From: DAIOEK01 sp963708715
GTDB taxonomy: Bacteria; Chloroflexota; Anaerolineae; Anaerolineales; Anaerolineaceae
Length of the DNA: 64,000 nt
Assembly: GCA_963708715.1 (NCBI GenBank)
Contig: CAVPSU010000001.1
Coordinates: 1,426,001 to 1,490,000 of the forward strand
Direction: 5' to 3'
Part shown: piece by piece, positions 57,696 through 64,000 of the stretch
Position numbering within the stretch: position 1 is the stretch's first letter
Layout: each line of letters opens with the position of its first letter
The notes under the pieces: model-generated
Databases searched by the model: none
What the model saw: the letters and a program-made list of their open reading frames with translations, nothing else
What the model was told of the DNA's origin: nothing
Made by a program: the position numbers and the translations under genes

Positions 57696-58082
57696 TTAAA
57701 GTTTACGAACAGATGGCTTAGAGAATAATCCCGCTCCATAATACCCAACGGTAGTTGCAATCAGGTAAATGACTAGATATACGAGGTGAGGGGCGCCATG
57801 CCCAAAGAATAATCCGCCAGCCATCGCGATCAAACAGATGATCAACATCCACCAAAATTTGAACTGCAGAAACCGGGCTGCGATTCCCCAGATCAATGCG
57901 ACGAACGGATATCCAACCCATAGGACAGTCTGCAAATAAACCGGACCCGGCGGTGAAATGAACGTAATGCCAATTTTCGATAGGCGCATCAGGATATACA
58001 CAGTAGCCAGCATCACCAGGGACAGATCCCAGGGCATACTGGGCAGCTCTTTTTGTTCATCTGCATCTACGATTTTCTTCAT
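57696..58082 (-). CDS. Small membrane protein, unknown
   Basis: 128 residues with four predicted TMs after a charged 15-residue N-terminus. No motif is recognised; GGLFFGHGAPH lies between TM3 and TM4. It abuts the GRP transporter stop-to-stop with no terminator between them. Function is unknown. Confidence 0.65.
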   Translation of the reverse strand: MKKIVDADEQKELPSMPWDLSLVMLATVYILMRLSKIGITFISPPGPVYLQTVLWVGYPFVALIWGIAARFLQFKFWWMLIICLIAMAGGLFFGHGAPHLVYLVIYLIATTVGYYGAGLFSKPSVRKL

Positions 58083-58143
58083 AATGGATAATCACATCCT
58101 GGGAAACAAGATGGGTTAATCATAGTCCAATTTATTAATACTG

Positions 58144-59796
58144 TCACCGCTCAACAGGGTATTGATTTGAAGCTTCAACAGAATTAAGCGTTATGGTCAC
58201 TCTCGTTCCCCGATCTGGCATGCTCTCAATTTGGATCATCCCTCGTTGGGCTTCCACAAGGCTCTTCGCAATGGACAAACCCAATCCTGCTCCTCTGGAT
58301 TTTGTGTGTGAATTCCGACCCTTGAAAAATCGTTCGAATACGTGAGGGATATCCTCCTCTGATATTCCCTCGCCGTTGTCTGTAACCCGAATATTAACGG
58401 CGTCTTTGGCTTTCTCGGCAGAAAGGATAACCTCACCTCCGCGTGGCGTATGTTGGATCGCGTTGTCAATTATTATCCATAGCAGTTGCCGCATCCTATC
58501 TGGATCAGCCATGATTAGCACCGGCAAAGGTTGAAGATTGAGGCGAACTTGATTCGTCGACAATAATGGATCGAACTGGCGTTGGATCTCACTAAAAAGC
58601 GTTTCTATCTGAACCGGTTCCAGAGCCAAAATGAGCTTCTGGTTATCCAGGCGTGATAGAAGCAACAAGTCTTCCACTAACTTTGCCATATAATCCACAT
58701 CACCTATAACGTCGGTCATCAATTTCTTTGCTTCACCAGGAGGCGTGGATCGTGTAGCGAGCTCTGTACTCGCCCTGATCAATGTCAAAGGAGTGCGTAA
58801 TTCATGGCTGGCATTGGCGATAAAGGCTTGTTGCTGATCCAATGATCTCTGGGTAGGGATCACAGCACGACCTGCCAGCCACCAGCTACCCAATCCTAAC
58901 AAGATCAGCAGGATCAATCCGATGACCAGCATGTTCATTAAAAATTCATTTAATAGCCGTACCTGATCGTCAACCTTTCTCCCTAACTGAATAAACCCAG
59001 CCGGATACCCCTCAGGTAATAAATAGGTGAGATACCTGACGGGTGTACCATCGGCCATTGCAACTGTACGTACATCGATTCCGGTTTTCCGAGCCGCAAG
59101 AATGGCAGCAAATTCTGGTTTAAAGGGTGAGCTATTTGAGAAAGCTGCCGGAATCACACTACCAGAAGAATCGATGTAATTCACGAAGATTGCAGAGAGC
59201 TCACTATCAAACGAATTGTCAATATCAGGTTCCGATGGAACAGTCACAGGTAACGCATCGAAGAGAGATGGCGTGGGAGTTCGGGTAATTACCTGGGCAA
59301 ATCTGGGTTTGGCCAGGAATGACCTGGTCTGCACCGGGAGTAATGATACCGGTGTTGACATAATGGATGAACTATCTTCCGGTTCTGAATCGTCCTCTTC
59401 TTCGTCTTTATCATCATTACTGGACGGCTTGACTGGTTTTTTTGTCGGGGAGGGTGGGGACACAGGGTTGAGGGTTGGTGACGGGGTTTGGGTTAATATG
59501 TTGAAATTGATCCCTTCAAGTTCTTCATCCAATTCAAGATCGATATTAGGTGTAGGAAATTTTCCCTCTGATTGAGATCGGTTGATGAAATCACGTTCGG
59601 CTGCCTCAATATCCGGTGAGATGGGCACCTGCAGATTTCTCAATTCCAGGGCTAGGCGGTACTTTAAGGCGATATCGGTGGAAGAGCGGAAGAACCCTTC
59701 CAGGCGAAAGTATAAACTCGCTCCGAGAATGCCGACCAGTAATATCCCGGAGAATAAGAATAACAAGGTGAGTTGAATGCGCAATCGCCTAAGCAT
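58144..59796 (-). CDS. Sensor histidine kinase with large acidic/Pro-rich sensor
   Basis: 550 residues from the ATG at 59796, which overlaps the response-regulator stop; an upstream start at 59862 is unlikely. TM1 (about 8-30), an extracytoplasmic region near 270 residues with a low-complexity part (SPPSPTKKPVKPSSNDDKDE), TM2, then H-box ANASHELRTPLTLIRAS, WIIDNAIQHTPRGG, NGEGISEEDIPHVFERFFKG and GAGLGLSIA. No clear HAMP is seen. It pairs with the upstream regulator and faces the PepSY/ApbE/ferric-reductase operon. Confidence 0.88.
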   Translation of the reverse strand: MLRRLRIQLTLLFLFSGILLVGILGASLYFRLEGFFRSSTDIALKYRLALELRNLQVPISPDIEAAERDFINRSQSEGKFPTPNIDLELDEELEGINFNILTQTPSPTLNPVSPPSPTKKPVKPSSNDDKDEEEDDSEPEDSSSIMSTPVSLLPVQTRSFLAKPRFAQVITRTPTPSLFDALPVTVPSEPDIDNSFDSELSAIFVNYIDSSGSVIPAAFSNSSPFKPEFAAILAARKTGIDVRTVAMADGTPVRYLTYLLPEGYPAGFIQLGRKVDDQVRLLNEFLMNMLVIGLILLILLGLGSWWLAGRAVIPTQRSLDQQQAFIANASHELRTPLTLIRASTELATRSTPPGEAKKLMTDVIGDVDYMAKLVEDLLLLSRLDNQKLILALEPVQIETLFSEIQRQFDPLLSTNQVRLNLQPLPVLIMADPDRMRQLLWIIIDNAIQHTPRGGEVILSAEKAKDAVNIRVTDNGEGISEEDIPHVFERFFKGRNSHTKSRGAGLGLSIAKSLVEAQRGMIQIESMPDRGTRVTITLNSVEASNQYPVER

Positions 59797-60472
59797 AAGT
59801 TGAGTCGAATCTGTATCCGATCCCCCGGACAGTCTGGATCGGGTCTGGCAAACCCGGGACATTTATTTTTTGTCGCAGATAGGAGATATACACATCCACC
59901 AGATCCGGGCGGACTTCGCTTTCGTAAGACCAGACATAGTCCAAAATGCTTTGGCGGGTCAATGATTTGCCGGGGTGTCGCAGTAGATATTCCAACAGAT
60001 CCCATTCCGTTTTTGTCAGCTCGATCACAAGGTCATTTCTCCGGATCGTGTGTGTTGCTGTATCCATGACTATATGCCCCACCCGTAGCTCCTGCGGATC
60101 GGCACAGGTCGGAGCGAACCTACGGCAGATGGAGCGTAAGCGGGCCAGTAACTCGTCAAAGGTAAAAGGCTTTACCAGGTAATCATCCGCCCCGCTATCC
60201 AGCCCAGATACACGGTCTTCCACTTGACCTCGGGCAGTTAACATTAGAATTCCGATATTCACTCGTGCTTTCCGAATTTCCCTTATGATGGATGGTCCAT
60301 CTCTACCTGGTAACATCCAATCCACAATGGCCAGGTCGTGGATTCCACGCAAGGCAAGATCCAATCCCTCCTGTCCATTGTGTACCAGATCGACTTTGTA
60401 ATGCTCTTCTTCCAATACCCTGTTGATTATCCCAGCTAATCTTTGATCATCTTCAATTAGCAATACGCGCAT
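59789..60472 (-). CDS. OmpR-family response regulator
   Basis: 227 residues: receiver (IEDDQRLAGI, Asp in DLAIVDWMLPGRDG, VKPFTFDELLARL) and a winged-helix output (LTKTEWDLLEYLLRHPGKSLTR, DVYISYLRQKI). The QseB/CusR-like order regulator then kinase, with overlapping genes, is typical. It is divergent from the PepSY gene; the tandem repeat at 60538-60559 in the shared promoter region is a candidate target. Confidence 0.93.
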   Translation of the reverse strand: MRVLLIEDDQRLAGIINRVLEEEHYKVDLVHNGQEGLDLALRGIHDLAIVDWMLPGRDGPSIIREIRKARVNIGILMLTARGQVEDRVSGLDSGADDYLVKPFTFDELLARLRSICRRFAPTCADPQELRVGHIVMDTATHTIRRNDLVIELTKTEWDLLEYLLRHPGKSLTRQSILDYVWSYESEVRPDLVDVYISYLRQKINVPGLPDPIQTVRGIGYRFDSTYA

Positions 60473-60537
60473 ATATCCTCTATTAATTGACCAATCGAAA
60501 ACCTATCCCCATGCTTTTGTCCAGTGTAGCATGAAAA

Positions 60538-60559
60538 GATTGGAAAATGATTGGAAAAT
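60538..60559. promoter_or_regulatory. Candidate OmpR-family operator: perfect tandem 11-bp repeat
   Basis: GATTGGAAAAT occurs twice back to back (60538-60548, 60549-60559) between the divergent response-regulator and PepSY genes. The 11-bp period suits side-by-side binding of an OmpR-type dimer. Confidence 0.6.
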
Positions 60560-60634
60560 CGAGGGTTCATCCCAAACTTCTTATTAATCTTGACCTTTAG
60601 AATAAAACTAACCCGAATTTTTATGGAGGATAAA

Positions 60635-61378
60635 ATGAAACGAATGCCATTAATATTGGCAGTATTAATTACTGCTTTTGTACTGGGTGTAGTCGGTTCT
60701 GTAGTAAAAGTGGTTTCGGCATCCCGCGAAACTGTCCGCGCTGCCGAATTGGAACAAGCCATGCAGGAACAGAAGCAAGCGTACACTCAGGTAATTGCAG
60801 AGGCGAATGATCGAATTCTTCAAGCGAACGAAGTCATCAAAGAAATATCAGTAAAAAATCAACAAGATGCCGAAACCAAAGAGGCTGAACATAAAATTTC
60901 CTTAGATAAAGCTGTCAGTCTGGCTTTATCCGCCGTCGGTTTGAATGGGTCCTTGGTCTCAGGTCACGCCGAACTGGTTGACTACAACGGATCGGTTGCC
61001 TATGAAGTTCAATTGGATGGTGGAGAAAAAGTATATCTTGACGCGGAAGAAGGCAAAATTCTATATAACAGCCTCACAGGGGGACCCTCGGCTGTGATCG
61101 ATGACAAGCTCGCTTTGGTGGAAGCCGTCAATTACATGCAGGGTGGATTGGTGATCTCTGTTGAGAAGACTAAATACAACGAGGTTGCAGCATTTCTGGT
61201 CACTTTTTCGACAGGCGATCAAGTGTATGTTAGCTTGGCAGGTGAGGTATTGGCGCTTGTACAGCCTCAATATTTTTATACAGGTTCAACCGCCAGTGTC
61301 GACAACTCTTCCGTAAAACCATCCAAAAAATCCGCACGTTCTGATGATGACCATGAGGACGAATCGGATGATGATTAA
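60635..61378 (+). CDS. Membrane-anchored PepSY-domain protein
   Basis: 247 residues from the ATG at 60635 (GGAGG upstream; the frame opens earlier without a signal). One N-terminal TM (about 4-25), a coiled-coil (about 35-80, rich in E, Q, K), then a PepSY domain (ISLDKAVSLALSAVG, VAYEVQLDGGEKVYLDAEEGKILY), a second beta region and an acidic tail (DDDHEDESDDD). PepSY domains often accompany ferric-reductase-like and FMN-bearing membrane redox proteins. YTGSTASVD near the C-terminus faintly resembles an FMN-attachment sequence, but not convincingly. Confidence 0.75.
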   Translation: MKRMPLILAVLITAFVLGVVGSVVKVVSASRETVRAAELEQAMQEQKQAYTQVIAEANDRILQANEVIKEISVKNQQDAETKEAEHKISLDKAVSLALSAVGLNGSLVSGHAELVDYNGSVAYEVQLDGGEKVYLDAEEGKILYNSLTGGPSAVIDDKLALVEAVNYMQGGLVISVEKTKYNEVAAFLVTFSTGDQVYVSLAGEVLALVQPQYFYTGSTASVDNSSVKPSKKSARSDDDHEDESDDD

Positions 61379-61409
61379 TCAAACCAGGAATCAATTGTAG
61401 GATAATGCA

Positions 61410-61841
61410 ATGAAATCTCCATTCAAATCACGCCCACCGGGCATTGTTCTCACCGGATTGAAAGCATTTCTCGCATCCGGCGCTCTTGCTGGTGCGATCG
61501 GCATCTGGACGCTCCTTGCCAATCAGGTAGTTGAAGGATCGAACACCAAAGACGTAAACACAGATAATGACGTGGATGACAGTAATTCTTTGGATCCAAT
61601 GCCTACTTTGGTGTCATTAATCCAACTACGTACTGATGATCAATCCGCTGCGGTAATACCAACGGACCTGCCACCTGCGATGAGGACAATCTCGGCTATT
61701 CCAACAGCTACCGTCTCCATCCAGCCACAGCCTGTACAGACGGTCAACCTGGGCGCCGGTTCTGGTGGTGCGCAACAATCAGGCGGTAGCGCGAAGAAAC
61801 CTGCCCGCAAGAAATCAGCAGCAAAAACCCGTAGTTCATGA
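61410..61841 (+). CDS. Hypothetical single-TM protein, Pro/Ser-rich
   Basis: 143 residues: a basic N-terminus, one TM (about 12-37), an acidic stretch (VNTDNDVDDSNSLD), a Pro/Thr/Gln-rich region and a basic tail (AKKPARKKSAAKTRSS). No family is recognised. It starts 32 bp after the PepSY gene and overlaps the ApbE gene by 4 bp, so it is part of the same operon and may be a surface linker or anchor for the redox proteins. Confidence 0.6.
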   Translation: MKSPFKSRPPGIVLTGLKAFLASGALAGAIGIWTLLANQVVEGSNTKDVNTDNDVDDSNSLDPMPTLVSLIQLRTDDQSAAVIPTDLPPAMRTISAIPTATVSIQPQPVQTVNLGAGSGGAQQSGGSAKKPARKKSAAKTRSS

Positions 61842-62764
61842 TATACAACCTGGAATTTCGTGCCATGGGAACGTCCATGCTGGTATCACTGGAGTGCACT
61901 GAGTCAGACAAGCACATCCTCCAGCAGGTGCCATCCTGGTTCGAGTATTGGGAGACCATTTTCAGCCGGTTTAGACCCGAGAGTGAATTGTCCCGGCTGA
62001 ATCGGGCGTCCGGTTCACTGGTACAAGTCTCCACAGTTTTCTGGGATGTTCTACAGACTGCGTTAACTATGGAAAAGGAAAGTGGTGGTCTTGTTACGGT
62101 TGGACTCTTGGATGCCCTCAATGCAGCAGGCTACGATCGAAGCTTTGAGTTACTGGATGGTAGTCCAAGCGATTATCAGATTAACAACCAGCTAGATGGA
62201 TCCGTCTTGGATCAAATTATCGTCAATGATATAGATAGAACTGTCTTACTACCGCCTGGAATGAAGCTTGATTTTGGTGGAATCGGCAAGGGATGGGCTG
62301 CCCAGCAAACTGCTGCCACACTCGGAAAGCTAGGTCCGGTTCTGGTAGATGCGGGTGGAGATATAGCTGTTCAAGGTATCTTATCGGATGGCAGCCTGTG
62401 GCCTATCGGGGTTGAGGATCCATTCCATCCGGAAGAAGAGATCAGCCAGGTCGTTCTAACCGATATGGGTGTGGCTACTTCCGGGAAGAATCGTCGGCAC
62501 TGGATGCGGGCTGGCGTGTTTCAGCATCACATCATTGACCCGAGGACATATATGCCTACTATCAACGATGTCCTTTCCGCGACTGTCATAGGTCCGAATG
62601 TGATCCAGGCGGAGATGGCGGCAAAAGTCCTCAACATCCTGGGATCCGAAAATGGCATGGCTTGGCTGGAAAAGAAGCCAGGTCTCGAAGCGTTACTGAT
62701 CACTGACGATGGCGGGATCTGCAGAAGTCAGGGATTTAAGAATTACGAAAGGTATGAACAATGA
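61838..62764 (+). CDS. apbE: FAD:protein FMN transferase (ApbE)
   Basis: 308 residues with the ApbE pattern: FRAMGTSMLVSLE at the N-terminus, FSRFRPESELSRLN, LDFGGIGKGWAAQQ, VDAGGDIAVQG, VATSGKNRRHW and HHIIDPRTYMP. ApbE attaches FMN from FAD to Thr/Ser of target proteins outside the cytoplasm, using Mg. No lipobox or signal peptide is seen, so it may act in the cytoplasm or lack an annotated export signal. It is coupled to both neighbours by 4-bp overlaps. Confidence 0.92.
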   Translation: MIYNLEFRAMGTSMLVSLECTESDKHILQQVPSWFEYWETIFSRFRPESELSRLNRASGSLVQVSTVFWDVLQTALTMEKESGGLVTVGLLDALNAAGYDRSFELLDGSPSDYQINNQLDGSVLDQIIVNDIDRTVLLPPGMKLDFGGIGKGWAAQQTAATLGKLGPVLVDAGGDIAVQGILSDGSLWPIGVEDPFHPEEEISQVVLTDMGVATSGKNRRHWMRAGVFQHHIIDPRTYMPTINDVLSATVIGPNVIQAEMAAKVLNILGSENGMAWLEKKPGLEALLITDDGGICRSQGFKNYERYEQ

Positions 62765-63516
62765 GTATTAAACAAAACGAGCAGCCAGTTAGCAATACCG
62801 AAGAATCTGTTTTCCGGATAGCCGGGATCGGTATTATGGCAACGGTATTTGGTTTGGTCGCGGCTGTTGTGGTTATTCCGATCTTCCTGCCGGGATTAGT
62901 TTACTCGGTTAACGGAGAAGAACCAAAAGCTTTCTGGTTCTTATCACGTGGCACGGCGCTGGTCTCTTTTGTGTTTTTATGGATCTCGATGGTGTTGGGA
63001 TTGCTGATTAGTGCCAAAGTTGCGAAGTTTTTCCCCGGTGCTTTCACTGCCAATGATCTGCATCAGTTTGTCAGTATTGGGGGACTGGTGACAGGGTTGA
63101 TCCATGGTCTGCTGATGCTGGGTGATAAATATATGGACACGAACCTGTTCCAAATTCTGGCACCGTTCACATTCGTCAAATACCGACCGGTTTGGGTTGG
63201 TGTAGGTCAGTTGTGCTTTTACTTCTGGCTTGTGACCGTGATCTCTTTCTATATCAAAAAAAGAATTGGATATAAAGCCTGGCGCACTACCCATTATCTA
63301 AGTTTCCTGACATTTGCAGGGATGCTCGTGCATGGTATTCTGTCTGGTACAGATACAGGAACCCCTTGGGTGAACTGGATGTATTGGATCTCTGCCGGAT
63401 CGATTCTGTTCCTGACGCTCTACCGGGTACTCGCAGCCAGTGAAAGCAAAGTTAACAAAAGTGAGGTAACTGCCCCGAACCCCCGCCCGATACGACCTTC
63501 GCTGGATAATAGTTAA
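62761..63516 (+). CDS. Ferric-reductase-like transmembrane protein (heme b)
   Basis: 251 residues with about six TMs. Paired His in LHQFVSIGGLVTGLIHGLLML and WRTTHYLSFLTFAGMLVHGIL match the two heme b ligand pairs of the ferric reductase/NOX transmembrane domain. The cytosolic FAD/NAD domain is absent, as in MsrQ-type proteins, so electrons would come from another partner. The start overlaps apbE by 4 bp. The locus suggests electron transfer across the membrane to a flavinylated acceptor. Confidence 0.85.
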   Translation: MSIKQNEQPVSNTEESVFRIAGIGIMATVFGLVAAVVVIPIFLPGLVYSVNGEEPKAFWFLSRGTALVSFVFLWISMVLGLLISAKVAKFFPGAFTANDLHQFVSIGGLVTGLIHGLLMLGDKYMDTNLFQILAPFTFVKYRPVWVGVGQLCFYFWLVTVISFYIKKRIGYKAWRTTHYLSFLTFAGMLVHGILSGTDTGTPWVNWMYWISAGSILFLTLYRVLAASESKVNKSEVTAPNPRPIRPSLDNS

Positions 63517-63536
63517 TGGATATGGATTTCTACAAT

Positions 63537-63578
63537 AAACCGGCATACACCTTGCTCGAAATGAGCTGGTGCTGGTTT
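63537..63578. terminator. Possible bidirectional terminator
   Basis: AAACC and AGCACCAGCTCA-type complementarity forms an imperfect hairpin between the ferric-reductase-like gene and the convergent GNAT gene. A/T-rich ends flank it. Confidence 0.4.
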
Positions 63579-64000
63579 AATTTTCCTTCACGTACGTAAT
63601 ATATTTTTCGATCTGCCTCATCCCAGCTCGAAGATAGAGTTGTGGCGCACCGGTCATATTTTCGGAATCAACCGTCAATCCGACGGAAGACCTGCCCCGC
63701 CGATAAAATTCGGTAAACGCGTGGGTTAAGATCGCCAGGGCTACGCCCTGCCCGCGGTGTGATTTTTTGACGGCCAATTGGCGGATCCACCCGCCGATGG
63801 GATTATCGAATCCAACGGCTACACCGGCGATTTCCCCGTTTTTGGTTGCCATGAACAATAGGGATGGATCAAAATCGGTTCGCTTCAAGATAAATTCGAC
63901 CCAGCCATCAAACGTATTTCCACGCCGATGTGGCAGTTCCTGGAAGGCGGTTTCGATCACCTCGTACACTTCCCAGGCGTGATTTTCCTGTGAAAAAGGG
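63577..64000 (-). CDS. GNAT-family N-acetyltransferase, N-terminus beyond the window
   Basis: The frame is open to the right edge, so the N-terminus is missing; about 141 residues are seen. The GNAT core is clear: IAGVAVGF (beta4), IRQLAVKKSHRGQGVALAILTHAF with the acetyl-CoA loop R-G-Q-G-V-A, and a closing LYLRAGMRQ. GNATs transfer acetyl groups to amines of small molecules or proteins; the substrate is unknown. Confidence 0.85.
   Translation of the reverse strand, partial: PFSQENHAWEVYEVIETAFQELPHRRGNTFDGWVEFILKRTDFDPSLLFMATKNGEIAGVAVGFDNPIGGWIRQLAVKKSHRGQGVALAILTHAFTEFYRRGRSSVGLTVDSENMTGAPQLYLRAGMRQIEKYITYVKEN

Overview
The window reads as a chromosome segment of an anaerobic, fermentative Chloroflexota bacterium, most likely of the class Anaerolineae. 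The main evidence is the rRNA operon. Its 16S gene carries the ACACCTACGGGTGGCAGC variant (the EUB338-III probe site), and tRNA-Ile and tRNA-Ala lie in the 16S-23S spacer. The protein content agrees: two tungsten/molybdenum aldehyde:ferredoxin oxidoreductases (AOR), an ADP-forming acyl-CoA synthetase, GH94/GH130 phosphorylases, and many lipoproteins and two-component systems. Base composition is near 50% GC, except for a clearly AT-rich stretch at about 22.2-26.0 kb.

Layout. 0-6 kb holds ordinary single genes (MFS transporter, DegV, DUF3048 lipoprotein, hydrolase, thioesterase, DinB-TPR protein). 6.2-14.4 kb is a minus-strand amino-acid or amine catabolic operon: an APC permease, a saccharopine-dehydrogenase-family enzyme, an AOR, a class III aminotransferase and a CoA-acylating aldehyde dehydrogenase, with an Lrp-type regulator just upstream. 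14.6-22.1 kb holds an esterase-like lipoprotein and a decaying beta-glycan phosphorylase locus: DUF4380, an intact GH94, an internally deleted GH94, an OppF-type ATPase fragment, GH130 and a CBS protein. 22.2-30.9 kb is an envelope-type accessory island with three sulfatase-like membrane proteins (two of them frameshifted) and two polytopic glycosyltransferase-like proteins. 31.0-36.7 kb is the rrn operon with two promoters, long processing stems and a terminator.

36.8-43.1 kb is a MacAB-like efflux operon with a glycine-rich lipoprotein and its two-component system. An 11-bp tandem repeat that fits an OmpR-family site lies upstream of it. 43.4-49.8 kb is an alpha-glucoside operon in the order LacI regulator, binding protein, two permeases, trehalose-synthase-like GH13. 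The GH13 gene has an in-frame amber stop, and the second permease carries a c-type cytochrome motif (CASCH) inside an enlarged periplasmic loop. 50-54.7 kb contains broken genes, repeat debris and the ADP-forming acyl-CoA synthetase. 54.8-57.7 kb encodes a divergent AOR coupled to a GRP-type sugar transporter. 58.1-63.5 kb pairs a two-component system with a divergently transcribed PepSY/ApbE/ferric-reductase-like set. A GNAT gene runs off the right edge.

How the parts fit (inference): imported amino acids and sugars would yield aldehydes and acyl-CoAs. AOR would pass electrons to ferredoxin, and the ADP-forming synthetase would make ATP from acyl-CoA. The most unusual object is the cytochrome-bearing sugar permease. 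A second theme is gene decay. Six single-base indels in four genes, one amber stop, one large in-frame deletion and several gene fragments all fall in accessory genes, while every housekeeping-like gene is intact. The indels could be genuine or could be uncorrected homopolymer errors, and read mapping would decide.
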